DNA of 36,324 nucleotides from Oscillospiraceae bacterium (GCA_009777515.1 WRLR01000031.1:1-36324); one strand, 5' to 3'. Positions 16,690 through 24,855 are shown, numbered from the stretch's first letter. The notes: a model not told the origin generated them from the sequence alone. Made by a program: numbers and translations.

Positions 16690-16819
16690 TAAACGATTGT
16701 TAAAGTCGATATTTTGCGGGCGAACACTGTTCGCCCCTACAATATTTTGTACATGTGGAATACCGATTGTCCATATGTAGGGACGCACATTGTGCGTCCG
16801 CGACTTTAGCAATCGCCTA
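16690..16819. mobile_element. MITE/REPIN-like element, copy 1
   Basis: An element of about 130 bp with terminal inverted repeats of roughly 19 bp (left TAAACGATTGTTAAAGTCG, right end complement TAGGCGATTGCTAAAGTCG). It encodes nothing. Inside are two hairpins in opposite orientation, GGGCGAAC/GTTCGCCC with CTAC at its inner side and GGACGCAC/GTGCGTCC with a GTAG head. A near-identical copy lies at 24926-25053. The 10-mer CGGATATTTA occurs on both sides (16682-16691 and 16823-16832) and might be a target duplication, but it does not abut the ends exactly. It ends about 15 bp before the ribosome site of the acyl-CoA synthetase. Confidence 0.8.
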
Positions 16820-16846
16820 ATACGGATATTTATATGGAGATAATAT

Positions 16847-18535
16847 ATGCCTATTACGGATATTTTGGAAAAGAACGCAGGGCTGTACGGCGACGATGTT
16901 TGTTTGACAGAAATAAACCCGGAGCTTGAAGAGCAGAACGGGAACGGCGGCGCCGGTGGGACCGGCGGGCCCAACTGGCGCGAGTCGGCGCTGGTTGAGG
17001 CGGCGCACGACGCCAGCTACCGCAAAGAGCTGACGTGGCGCGAGTTCGACGAGAAGGCCAACCGGTTCGCCAACCTCCTGATCGGGCGGGGGCTGGGGCG
17101 CGGCGACAAGGTCGGCGTGCTACTGATGAACTGCATCGAATGGCTCCCTATTTATTTTGGCGTATTGAAGTCCGGCGCGACCGTCGTGCCGCTCAACTTC
17201 AGGTACTCGTCGGAGGAAATCGCATACGCCCTGCGCCTGGCTGACGTGTCCGCGCTGGCGCTGGGGCCGGAGTTCGTCGAGCGCGTCGGGGCGATCATCG
17301 GCGATATGCCCGCCGTCCGCATGCTGTTTTATGTGGGCGACGGTGGCGGCGAAGGCGGCAGCGGTGAATGCCCGCCCTTCGCACAGTGCTATGATTCGCT
17401 GATACAGGCGTGCCCGGCGAGCGCGCCGGGCGTCGCCTTCGCAGACGGCGACGACGCCGCCATCTATTTTTCGTCGGGCACCACCGGGTTCCCGAAGGCC
17501 ATTTTACACTCCCACTTGAGCCTTTTGACGGCGTGCGATGTCGAGCAAAAGCACCACGGCCAGACGCGCGGCGACAAGTTCCTATGCATCCCGCCGCTGT
17601 ACCACACCGGCGCCAAAATGCACTGGTTCGGCAGCCTGCTGGTCGGCGGGAGCGCGGTCCTGCTGCGCGGCATACGCCCCAAATGGATCATAGAGACGAC
17701 GGCGAACGAGCGGGCGACCATCGTTTGGCTGCTCGTGCCATGGGCGCAGGACATACTCGACGCCATTGAGAGCGGGGAGATCGATCTGGCGGACTACGAT
17801 CTGAGCGCATGGCGCCTCATGCACATAGGCGCCCAGCCGGTCCCGCCCAGCCTGATACGGCGCTGGAAGCAATATTTCCCGCACCACGACTACGACACAA
17901 ACTACGGGCTCTCCGAATCGAGCGGCCCGGGCGCCGTCCACCTGGGCGTTGAGAACCTGCACAAAATAGGCGCGATCGGCAAGGCGGGGCACACATGGCA
18001 GACCGGCATCGTAGACGAGCAGGGGCGGGCAGTTAAACAGGGCGTGGTCGGCGAGCTCATCCTGTCCGGGCCCAGCGTCATGAAGCGCTATTACAAGGAC
18101 CCGGAGGCCACGGCTGCAACAATAAGGGACGGCTGGCTGTATACCGGGGACATGGCGCGCGAGGACGAAGACGGGTTCATCTACCTCGTCGACAGAAAAA
18201 AAGACGTCATTATAACCGGCGGCGAGAACATATATCCCGTACAGATTGAGGACTTCCTGCGCGGATTCGGCAAGATCAAGGACGCCGCCGTCATCGGCAT
18301 GGCTGACCAGAGGCTCGGCGAAATATCCGCAGCCATTATAGAAATCAAGCCGGGGCAGGAATGCGGCGAGGACGAGATACGGCAGTTCTGCATGCAACTG
18401 CCGCGCTACAAGCGCCCACACAGGATCATATTCGACGCCGTGCCGCGCAACGCGACCGGGAAGATCGAAAAGCCCAAGCTGCGTGACAAGTACAGCGGCG
18501 GAAGCATTGTAAAAAAACAGTTTGAGTTATCGTGA
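16847..18535 (+). CDS. AMP-forming acyl-CoA synthetase (class I adenylate-forming enzyme)
   Basis: This enzyme activates a carboxylic acid with ATP to an acyl-AMP and then to the CoA thioester. 562 residues. Motifs: the P-loop YFSSGTTGFPKAILHSH (from about residue 207), YGLSESSG, YTGDMAREDEDGFIYLVDRKKD (hinge), TGGENIYPVQIED and the C-terminal catalytic lysine in PRNATGKIEKPKL. Substrate class (medium/long-chain fatty acid or aromatic acid) is not clear. Two Gly-rich insertions are visible: near residues 28-42 (NGNGGAGGTGG) and near 164-172 (GDGGGEGGSGE). The ATG has a GGAG ribosome site. It converges on the nucleoside hydrolase gene with only 6 bp between the stops. Confidence 0.92.
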   Translation: MPITDILEKNAGLYGDDVCLTEINPELEEQNGNGGAGGTGGPNWRESALVEAAHDASYRKELTWREFDEKANRFANLLIGRGLGRGDKVGVLLMNCIEWLPIYFGVLKSGATVVPLNFRYSSEEIAYALRLADVSALALGPEFVERVGAIIGDMPAVRMLFYVGDGGGEGGSGECPPFAQCYDSLIQACPASAPGVAFADGDDAAIYFSSGTTGFPKAILHSHLSLLTACDVEQKHHGQTRGDKFLCIPPLYHTGAKMHWFGSLLVGGSAVLLRGIRPKWIIETTANERATIVWLLVPWAQDILDAIESGEIDLADYDLSAWRLMHIGAQPVPPSLIRRWKQYFPHHDYDTNYGLSESSGPGAVHLGVENLHKIGAIGKAGHTWQTGIVDEQGRAVKQGVVGELILSGPSVMKRYYKDPEATAATIRDGWLYTGDMAREDEDGFIYLVDRKKDVIITGGENIYPVQIEDFLRGFGKIKDAAVIGMADQRLGEISAAIIEIKPGQECGEDEIRQFCMQLPRYKRPHRIIFDAVPRNATGKIEKPKLRDKYSGGSIVKKQFELS

Positions 18536-18541
18536 ATAATT

Positions 18542-19411
18542 TTAGCCGAACACGCTAAAGTAGCGGTCGAAGAAGCGGTCGGGGGATACTTCGGAGGCTA
18601 TGGTGTGCGGGCCGGCGGCGTTGGCTGTGAACACGGTGCGGCCGAGTTGTTCGCCGTTGAATATGTCCACATCCACGGCGCCGCGTTCATATTTCATTAC
18701 GTCGTCGCAGAACACGCCCACGGCCGCGAGCGGGTCGTGGAACGTTAGTCTGTCGCGTTCGCGGAACCATACCTCGGCAAAGTCGGCGACGACTTTGAGC
18801 ACCGGGTGCGCGAAGCGCTCCCGGACTTCGGCGGACGACATGGTGACGAGCGTCGTCACGTTCAGCCCATACGAGACGTGGCTTTTTACGGGCGCGTTGT
18901 ACACGATCGCACACGCGTGGGGGTCGCAAATGGCGTTCCACTCCATGGCCTTGCCGCCCCGCAAAAAGTCGCCGCACATGAGGGCGAGCCCACCGAGCAA
19001 CTCCACCGTTTTGGGATACGTTGCGAACAGCAGCCCGACGTTCGTGGTCGGGCCGACGGCCAGGAGCGTAATCTCGCCCGGGTTTTGGTAGATGACGTCG
19101 CGCATAAACTCGATGGCGGTGTTTTCGGCGAATTCCGCGCTGTGCGGGTGGTTCGCCAGCTTTTCTGCCTGCTGCGCCCGGGTCTGCTTGTTGTCGATCA
19201 GCAGCGGCTTCTCGGTACCGGCATGGATGGGGACGCTCTTGTTGGCTGCTTTGCACAGCGCGTCGCACAGCATGGCTCGCTCGCGCGCCTGGCCGCTGAC
19301 CGTTGTGATGCCGGCCAGCTCGCAGTCGGAGTTGCATAAAAGGTACGCCAGGCAAACGGCGTCGTCGATATCGCTGCCAATGTCCGTGTCGAACAGAATC
19401 TTTTTTCGCAT
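18542..19411 (-). CDS. Inosine/uridine-preferring nucleoside hydrolase
   Basis: This enzyme hydrolyses the N-glycosidic bond of ribonucleosides to a free base and ribose. 289 residues. The family's calcium-binding N-terminus DTDIGSDIDDA (residues 8-18) is intact, followed by GITTVSGQ, PIHAGTEKPL, ITLLAVGPTTNVGLL (the conserved core) and MEWNAICDPHACAIVYNAP, which matches the usual EFN and DP positions. The start at 19411 (MRKK) has AGGAG on the minus strand; a longer frame from 19498 adds 29 unlike residues and is rejected. It could be part of nucleoside or sugar salvage with the minus-strand genes upstream, although a 214-bp gap separates it from the next. Confidence 0.93.
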   Translation of the reverse strand: MRKKILFDTDIGSDIDDAVCLAYLLCNSDCELAGITTVSGQARERAMLCDALCKAANKSVPIHAGTEKPLLIDNKQTRAQQAEKLANHPHSAEFAENTAIEFMRDVIYQNPGEITLLAVGPTTNVGLLFATYPKTVELLGGLALMCGDFLRGGKAMEWNAICDPHACAIVYNAPVKSHVSYGLNVTTLVTMSSAEVRERFAHPVLKVVADFAEVWFRERDRLTFHDPLAAVGVFCDDVMKYERGAVDVDIFNGEQLGRTVFTANAAGPHTIASEVSPDRFFDRYFSVFG

Positions 19412-19567
19412 AAACTCTCCTATCACATCAATTATCATGCCAACCGCCATGCGCCACTGTGCACAAATAATATATGAAATATTGCATGGCCAAGGCAAGC
19501 TTCAATCCTATGCGCTTGCCATCGTGGCTCAATATTACCTGTTTTACTATCTTTCACACTCAATAAA

Positions 19568-19623
19568 TAGGTGATTGCATATGCAGGGACGAATGGTATT
19601 CGCCTGCAATTTTTAATCGCCTA
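19568..19623. mobile_element. Short MITE-like element, copy 3 (internally deleted or minimal)
   Basis: 56 bp bounded by TAGGTGATTG and TAATCGCCTA, the same ends as the two ~130-bp elements, and containing one imperfect palindrome (GCAGG...CCTGC around GACGAATGGTATTCG). It ends 2 bp from the stop codon of the LDH2-type gene. The rest of the 214-bp gap (19412-19567) holds nothing further recognised. Confidence 0.6.
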
Positions 19624-19625
19624 TG

Positions 19626-20720
19626 TCACTTAAAATAGTCATCGTAGCTTAGCGACTGGTGCGCAGCGATCATGTGCATTTCTTCGCGCGTTTTGGCATT
19701 GATGGGGATACCCGACGCGAGCTTTTGCGCCCGGCTCTCCTGCTCCTTTTCCCCGTGCGTGTAGATGCGCTGCCTGCCGTCCGCCCTGGGGCTGTCGCGC
19801 AGTTCCTGCAGGAACGTCGAAAAATTTTCCCGGATGGCCTCTTTCCCACCGAACAGCCCATAGTCCACGGCCATAAAAAAGTGTGTGATGTCCGTCGAGC
19901 CGGGCATAAGGTTTTGATGGTTCGACGTCTTACCGCCGGAAAAGACGCCGCAGAACAGATCCACTATGATGCCGAGGCCGTAGCCCTTGTGCCCGCCATA
20001 CAGCTCCGTGTCGCCGCCAAGCGGGGCGATGCCACCGCCCGCCTTGGCGATGATGTTGCGTAAAATCTCGTCCGCGTCGGCGCTGGCTTTGCCATCCACG
20101 TCCACGGCCCACCCTTCGGGCAGCGGTTGCCCGTTTTTACTGTACACCTCGATCTTGCCACGGGGGACGACGGTCGTGGCTGCGTCGTACAAAAAATTTA
20201 CGGGCGAAGCAGGGAAGGCCAACGCGATGGGGTTTGTGCCCAGCATGGCCTTTTTGCCATATGTCGGCACGCCGATGGCTTCCGTGTTGGTCATGCATAT
20301 GCCCATCAAGTCCGCGTCCGACGCCATCTGTGCGTAAAAGCCCGCGATGCCGAAATGGTTTGAGTTGCGGACCGCTACCATACCGATCCCGCTGCTCTTC
20401 GCCTTACCAATAGCCACGTCCATCGCCTGCGTGGATATGAGCTGCCCCATGGCGCGGTCCGCGTCGATTACCGCCGATACGGGTGTGTCTACAACCGTGG
20501 CGGGATTCGCGTCTATGTTAACGAACCCCCCGGTAATCTCTTTGTGGTAGCGGATCAACCGCTGGACGCCGTGGGACTCGATGCCGTACAGATCCGCACA
20601 GAGAAGTATTTCTGTAATGCGCGCGCTATCGTCCGGTGTAAAGCCGTAGCGCGCGAACACATCCGCGCAAAAGCGGGACAATTGGCGGTAGGGCAGGGGC
20701 TCGTATGTCATAGGTGTCAT
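19626..20720 (-). CDS. Malate/L-lactate/sulfolactate dehydrogenase-family oxidoreductase (LDH2)
   Basis: 364 residues. This is an NAD(P)-dependent oxidoreductase of the LDH2/MDH2 fold, a family that reduces 2-oxo acids or sugar-derived keto acids such as 2,3-diketogulonate, or ureidoglycolate. Signatures: ADLYGIESHGVQRL (catalytic His), VRNSNHFGIAGFYAQMA, GICMTNTEAIGVPTYGKKAMLGTNPIALAFP, LGGDTELYGGHKGYGLGIIVDLFCGVFSGG. The start at 20720 has GGAGG 5 bp upstream on the minus strand and follows a clear promoter; a longer frame to 20795 would begin inside that promoter. The context of sugar dehydrogenase and isomerase genes favours a sugar-acid role, which is inference. Confidence 0.9.
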   Translation of the reverse strand: MTPMTYEPLPYRQLSRFCADVFARYGFTPDDSARITEILLCADLYGIESHGVQRLIRYHKEITGGFVNIDANPATVVDTPVSAVIDADRAMGQLISTQAMDVAIGKAKSSGIGMVAVRNSNHFGIAGFYAQMASDADLMGICMTNTEAIGVPTYGKKAMLGTNPIALAFPASPVNFLYDAATTVVPRGKIEVYSKNGQPLPEGWAVDVDGKASADADEILRNIIAKAGGGIAPLGGDTELYGGHKGYGLGIIVDLFCGVFSGGKTSNHQNLMPGSTDITHFFMAVDYGLFGGKEAIRENFSTFLQELRDSPRADGRQRIYTHGEKEQESRAQKLASGIPINAKTREEMHMIAAHQSLSYDDYFK

Positions 20721-20766
20721 ATGCGCCTCCGAATAAATGGTAAGCAGCCAAGTCGGCCGCAGGATC

Positions 20767-20795
20767 ATTATATACAGCCGTGTTTTTATCGTCAA
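20767..20795 (-). promoter_or_regulatory. Promoter for LDH2-type gene
   Basis: Reading on the minus strand: TTGACG (20795-20790), exactly 17 bp, TATAAT (20772-20767). It lies about 45 bp before the start codon at 20720 and is a strong sigma-A-type match. Confidence 0.7.
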
Positions 20796-21179
20796 GAAAT
20801 TAAGGAATGATAAATAAAGATAAATAAAGAAGTTAAGATAAGTTCAAGAGAACCTGTGTAAGGCAAATGGCGGAATGGGCAGGCCTGTGCCATTCAATAA
20901 TCTAGTTTTCGCGATTACGAAGCATGATGTTATAAAGTTTAAAATGCTTTCTCGCCGGCGAGAAATTTTCGAGGTCGATTTGGGGCATTGACGGTTGAAA
21001 CTGTGGGGTAGTATTCGGTTTAGGGGTACCGTCTGCCGCCGCCGCTTCGCCTCTGTCCAATCAAACCGTAGTTATCATAAGACTGATTTTATTGTATCAT
21101 GTGACTCTTGTGTACAAATAAATATTTCTGTGATATCATTAAGATTACAAATAAATTTAATTAAGATTCACAATAATGT
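20796..21179. other. AT-rich intergenic region without recognised gene
   Basis: About 380 bp between two minus-strand genes. It holds short AT-rich direct motifs (ATTAAGATTACAAATAAAT and similar) and one 81-codon plus-strand open frame with no ribosome site. Nothing here is called as a gene. Confidence 0.6.
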
Positions 21180-21183
21180 CATA

Positions 21184-21212
21184 AAAATTACCGCCGGTTT
21201 TCTTGCCGGCGG
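21184..21212 (-). terminator. Intrinsic terminator after the isomerase-like gene
   Basis: CCGCCGG (21191-21197) pairs with CCGGCGG (21206-21212) around an 8-nt loop. On the minus strand the stem is followed by TAATTTTTAT. It lies about 40 bp beyond the stop of the gene at 21253 and would end the isomerase/Gfo-Idh transcript. Confidence 0.7.
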
Positions 21213-21252
21213 CAATGGATGTCTGTTTTTTACGAAGTAAACAGGCTGGCTG

Positions 21253-22218
21253 CTACGCCCAGAACACAGAAATGGGTTTTTCGCGGATGATGAGCGGGTT
21301 GAGGAACGATATGGCCTTTTCGAGGCCCTCCTCGACGGACATAAACGCGTCCTCGTGCTCGATGCTGATCGCGCCGTCGTAGCCTATCAGGCGCAGCGCG
21401 GATATGATGCCCTTCCACTCCAGCGCGTCATGGCCGTAGCCAATCGTGCGGAACAACCACGAGCGCTCCTTCAACGCCGCGAGGCTCTTTGTGTCGAGCA
21501 CGCCGTTGATGGCCGAGATGGCGCCGTCCACTTTGGTGTCCTTGGCATGGAAATGGTGAATCGCGTCGCCCAACGCCTTTATCGCTTCCGCCGGCTGCAT
21601 GCCCTGCCAGAACAGGTGGCTCGGGTCGAGGTTCGCGCCAATCGCGGGGCCGACAGCCGCCCGGAGGCGCAGCAGCGTCTCCGTGTTGTATACGCTAAAG
21701 CCCGGGTGCGGCTCAAGCGCTATTTTAGTGACGCCGTACTCCGCCGCTTCCTTGACGGCGCCCTTCCAGAATGGGATAAGGACCTCGTCCCATTGATACT
21801 CGAGGATTTTCGGATAGTCTGTCGGCCATGCGCACGTCACCCAGTTCGGGTACTTGGCGCCGGGGTGATCCCCGGGGCAGCCGGAAAACGTGACTACCGT
21901 GTCCACGCCCAGTTTTTCGGCGAGCTTGCATGAGGCGGTCAGGTCCTGCGCGGCGGCCTTCCGAATGTCGGCGTCCGGGTGTACGTGGTTGGAATGGAAG
22001 CTCAACGCGCTGATCGATAAATTATATTTTTTCAATAAATCCTTTAACGCCTGCAGCTTGCCGCCGTCCGCCAACAGCTCGCTCGGGTTGCAATGCCCGT
22101 TCCCCGGCGAGCCGCCGCTCCCCAGCTCCACGGACTCGACGCCGCGCTTGGAAAGCCATGCGAACGCCTCCTCGGCGCTGCGATCGTAAAGTGGCACTGT
22201 CAATACGCCCAGTTTCAT
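21253..22218 (-). CDS. Sugar phosphate isomerase/epimerase (xylose isomerase-like TIM barrel)
   Basis: 321 residues of the AP-endonuclease-2/IolE-like TIM-barrel family, which isomerises, epimerises or dehydrates sugars and inosose. The expected metal-site positions are present: Glu in TKIALEPHPGFSV, Asp/His in GANLDPSHLFWQG, HFHAKD and Glu in AISIEHEDAF. The N-terminus MKLGVLTVPLYDRSAEEAFAWL is typical, and GGGGG lies upstream on the minus strand. It is 74 bp downstream of a Gfo/Idh dehydrogenase in the same direction, a pairing common in inositol and rare-sugar pathways. The exact substrate is unknown. Confidence 0.88.
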   Translation of the reverse strand: MKLGVLTVPLYDRSAEEAFAWLSKRGVESVELGSGGSPGNGHCNPSELLADGGKLQALKDLLKKYNLSISALSFHSNHVHPDADIRKAAAQDLTASCKLAEKLGVDTVVTFSGCPGDHPGAKYPNWVTCAWPTDYPKILEYQWDEVLIPFWKGAVKEAAEYGVTKIALEPHPGFSVYNTETLLRLRAAVGPAIGANLDPSHLFWQGMQPAEAIKALGDAIHHFHAKDTKVDGAISAINGVLDTKSLAALKERSWLFRTIGYGHDALEWKGIISALRLIGYDGAISIEHEDAFMSVEEGLEKAISFLNPLIIREKPISVFWA

Positions 22219-22292
22219 ATTAAACCCCCTATCTATAATGCTCTATATTACTCTATATTGCTCAATATTGCTCTTCAATGTTTTATATTACC

Positions 22293-23366
22293 CTACAGTA
22301 CGATTTGCTTTCCGGCCTTGGCCGAGTCGTAAATGGCCTCTAGTATCTGCGTGACGACAAAGGCCTGCTCCGGCAGAATGACCAGCTCGTTTTTGCCGGC
22401 CACGGCGCCTAGGAACACCTTTTGCTCCATCACTATTGGCGAGTCCTCGGCGCCCTCGTAAAAAGCCACTGAGCCAATGCCGAGGTCCGGGCGCGTGACA
22501 TACAGCCTGTCGTGCAGCGTCCCGTTGATGGTGAGCCCGTCGTGCATGTCGGCGCCGGCCTTGGTCCCGCACAGCACCGTCTTCGCCTCGTCGATGTCGA
22601 GGGTGTTCAGGGCCCAGCTCGCCTCCAGGTTGATCGTCGCGCCGCTCTCCATCACGATGAACCCGAACGCGCTGTCCTCGACCGTGAACTCCTTCGGGTC
22701 CCAGGCGCCAAACGCGTTCGCGGGCTCGGTTTCGTTGTTCAGCTTGTGGTAGACCGTGCCCGTGACCGTCTTGGGCTTGTAGTTGTCCATCATCCACAGC
22801 GTCAAGTCCAGCGCGTGCGTCCCGATGTCTATCAACGGCCCGCCGCCCTGCTCGTACTCGTTGAGGAACACGCCCCAGGTGGGGACGGCCCTGCGGCGGA
22901 TCGCCTTCGCCCTGGCATAGTATATCTCGCCCAACACACCAGCCTCGCACTCCTTTTTCAAATACCGGCTGTCGGGGCGATAGCGGCTCTGGTAGCCGAT
23001 TGTCAGCAGTTTTTTCGTCGCCTTCGCGGCTTCGCACATTTTCAGCGCTTCTTTTGTGTTGATGGCCATCGGTTTTTCGCAGAGCACATGCTTGTCCGCG
23101 TTGAGCGCCGCGACTGTTATTTCGCTGTGGGAACGGTTCGGCGTGCATACATATACAGCATCCAGTTTTTCCTCCAGCAAATCCTGGTAGCGCTCGTATG
23201 TTTTTGCTGACGCCGTCCCGAACTTTTTCGCCGCCTCGTCCGCGCGCTCTTTTTTGATATCGCAGAACGCGACCATGTCCGCAAGCCCCGCTTCCGTGAT
23301 GGAGGGCATATGCTTTTGATTGGCGATGCCGCCGCACCCGATGATGCCGACTTTAAGCTTTCCCAT
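22293..23366 (-). CDS. Gfo/Idh/MocA-family NAD(P)-dependent sugar dehydrogenase
   Basis: 357 residues. N-terminal Rossmann domain KVGIIGCGGIANQKHMPS, then VYVCTPNRSHSEI and CEKPMAI (the EKP motif). The C-terminal substrate domain has GGGPLIDIGTHALDLTLWMM with the conserved Asp and His. Members oxidise sugars, inositol or glycosides at a ring hydroxyl. The start is supported by GGGAG a few bases upstream on the minus strand. It heads a two-gene operon with the isomerase-like gene and has its own promoter at 23431-23460. A divergent gene at 23754 shares the upstream region. Confidence 0.92.
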   Translation of the reverse strand: MGKLKVGIIGCGGIANQKHMPSITEAGLADMVAFCDIKKERADEAAKKFGTASAKTYERYQDLLEEKLDAVYVCTPNRSHSEITVAALNADKHVLCEKPMAINTKEALKMCEAAKATKKLLTIGYQSRYRPDSRYLKKECEAGVLGEIYYARAKAIRRRAVPTWGVFLNEYEQGGGPLIDIGTHALDLTLWMMDNYKPKTVTGTVYHKLNNETEPANAFGAWDPKEFTVEDSAFGFIVMESGATINLEASWALNTLDIDEAKTVLCGTKAGADMHDGLTINGTLHDRLYVTRPDLGIGSVAFYEGAEDSPIVMEQKVFLGAVAGKNELVILPEQAFVVTQILEAIYDSAKAGKQIVL

Positions 23367-23430
23367 GTTGATTCTCCCTTCGTACGTAGGTTTTATTTAT
23401 GTTGCTAAATTTGAATCCAAACTTTAAAAA

Positions 23431-23460
23431 AGTATACCATAAATGACTAAAAAATGTTAA
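23431..23460 (-). promoter_or_regulatory. Promoter for Gfo/Idh-isomerase operon
   Basis: On the minus strand: TTAACA (23460-23455), 18-bp spacer, TATACT (23436-23431) preceded by an extended -10 TG. About 65 bp before the start codon at 23366. Confidence 0.6.
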
Positions 23461-23612
23461 GATACAATCATACGATTTATGGAGTCTTTTACGTGCATTT
23501 TGCATGAAAACCGGAAGAGCCGGACATTTACGGCCAAATAAACATGAATTGCCCATTATTTTGCATTGATATATGCATTGATATACGCGTGAGCGTGAGC
23601 ATGAACATATAT

Positions 23613-23726
23613 ATTCATTAATACTACATACATTCATTAATGCTACATACATTTATTAATGATACATACATTCATCAGTAATACTTACATTCATTAGCGC
23701 TACATTCAATCATTAATGTGTAGCGG
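23613..23726. repeat. 19-bp iteron-like direct repeats
   Basis: Five units in perfect 19-bp register at 23613, 23632, 23651, 23670 and 23689, plus a diverged sixth at 23708. The first three are closest to ATTCATTAATGCTACATAC. They occupy the region between the divergent promoters and end about 25 bp before the ribosome site of the gene at 23754. Regular spacing close to two helical turns would place repeated binding sites on one face of the DNA. The rest of the 387-bp gap (23461-23612) is AT-rich, with a short GCATTGATAT duplication. Confidence 0.8.
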
Positions 23727-23753
23727 CGATCAAATAATAGGAGGATTACATCA

Positions 23754-24617
23754 ATGGCAGAAGGAAACTGGCAATTCCCAAGGACGGTCGTCGGGGGCAT
23801 TTCGTTGCCCAGGATGCTGATCGGCACGAACTGGATATTGGGCTATAGCCACACAGGCCACGCGGCCGACAAAATGATCCACGCCCGCAACCACAACACC
23901 GAAGCGATCGGCGATATACTGGACGCGTACCTGGACTACGGGATCGACGCTATCATGGGGCCCATCGCAGGCGCGGACGACTACTTTATCAACGCGATAA
24001 AGCAGACCGAGCAGAGGCGGGGGCGGGAGATCATAATGATCGACACGCCAACGATCAATGTCGACGACAACGAGGCGGCGCGCAAGGAGGCCCGAGACCT
24101 CATCGAAAAAGGGGCGAAGCGCGGTTGCAAGTTCTGCCTGCCGCACCACACCCGCGTAGAGCAGCTCATCGATAAGAACAAAGAGGAGATCAGGCGCATT
24201 TCGGACTATTTGGCCATGATCCGCGACGCGGGGATGGTGCCCGGTTTTTCCGCGCATATGCCCGAAGTCATCCTGTACAGCGACGCGCGGGGCTACGACG
24301 CGGAAACGTATATCCAGTTGTTTAACTGCATGGGTTTTTTGATGCAGATCGAGGTCGAAACGGTCGCCCGCATCATACACGACGCCAAAAAGCCGGTCAT
24401 GACCATCAAGCCCATGGCTGCCGGGCGCGTCACGCCGTATGTCGGCCTGACGTTCTCGTTCAACGCCATCCGGGACATCGATATGGTGACGCTCGGCGCG
24501 TTCACGCCGGACGAGGTGCACGAGGACGTGGAGATTGCGCGGGCCGCCCTCGAGCACAGGTACCCCAATATAGCCAAAAGGAGCAGCCCTGCTGCAGCAC
24601 AGGCACTACTTAAGTAA
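23754..24617 (+). CDS. TIM-barrel-like protein of unknown function
   Basis: 287 residues, not firmly assigned. The pattern suggests an alpha/beta barrel: strands around RMLIGTNWILGYSHTG, GIDAIMGPIAG, EIIMIDTPTI, MVPGFSAHMPEVILY and KPVMTIKPMAAGRV. The last segment, followed by IDMVTLGAFTPDEVHEDVEIA, resembles the C-terminal half of aldo-keto reductases, but no catalytic tetrad is obvious. AGGAGG lies 9 bp before the ATG. It is divergent from the Gfo/Idh operon and shares its repeat-rich upstream region, so co-regulation in the same sugar pathway is plausible. The last 10 or so codons and the stop lie in a partial copy of a 48-bp repeat that continues downstream. Confidence 0.7.
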   Translation: MAEGNWQFPRTVVGGISLPRMLIGTNWILGYSHTGHAADKMIHARNHNTEAIGDILDAYLDYGIDAIMGPIAGADDYFINAIKQTEQRRGREIIMIDTPTINVDDNEAARKEARDLIEKGAKRGCKFCLPHHTRVEQLIDKNKEEIRRISDYLAMIRDAGMVPGFSAHMPEVILYSDARGYDAETYIQLFNCMGFLMQIEVETVARIIHDAKKPVMTIKPMAAGRVTPYVGLTFSFNAIRDIDMVTLGAFTPDEVHEDVEIARAALEHRYPNIAKRSSPAAAQALLK

Positions 24618-24717
24618 AGGACAGCAGGGCTTCCGCCCTGCCGCTGCACAGGCACTACTTAAATAAGGACAGCAGGGCTTCCGCCCTGCCGCTGCACAGG
24701 CACTACTTAAATAAAGG
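24583..24717. repeat. 48-bp tandem repeat reaching into a coding end
   Basis: The sequence AGGCACTACTTAA recurs at 24601, 24650 and 24698. The full units at 24618-24665 and 24666-24713 are almost identical and each contains the hairpin GCAGGGC-TTCC-GCCCTGC. A partial, diverged unit forms the 3' end of the gene at 23754, including its stop codon. The hairpins may also stop transcription. Confidence 0.85.
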
Positions 24718-24722
24718 ACATC

Positions 24723-24855
24723 GGGACGCCGAGGGCGTCGTCCCCTACGGGCGCCTATGCATTCGTATGGTGCGCCGCCCTCGGCGCACCACATGTCAGA
24801 CGTCGTCTCCCACGCATATCTATGCATTTGTAGGGACGACCGCCCCCGGTCGTCC
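24723..24855. repeat. Cluster of three variable-stem hairpins
   Basis: Hairpin a (24723-24742) is in reverse orientation with CTAC to its right and a one-base bulge. Hairpin b has arms GGTGCGCCG (24769-24777) and CGGCGCACC (24782-24790), loop CCCT, head TTCGTAT. Hairpin c has arms GGACGACCG (24834-24842) and CGGTCGTCC (24847-24855), loop CCCC, head TTTGTAG. Both b and c are preceded by CTATGCATT. They fill the gap between the 48-bp repeats and the next mobile-like element. Confidence 0.85.

Noticed and set aside
20995-21240. 81-codon plus-strand frame in the gap before the isomerase-like gene
   Set aside because: It has no ribosome site, composition unlike the neighbours, no recognisable domain, and it runs through the minus-strand terminator hairpin.
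23613-23726. CRISPR array
   Set aside because: The 19-bp units are directly adjacent with no unique spacers, and no cas genes are present.
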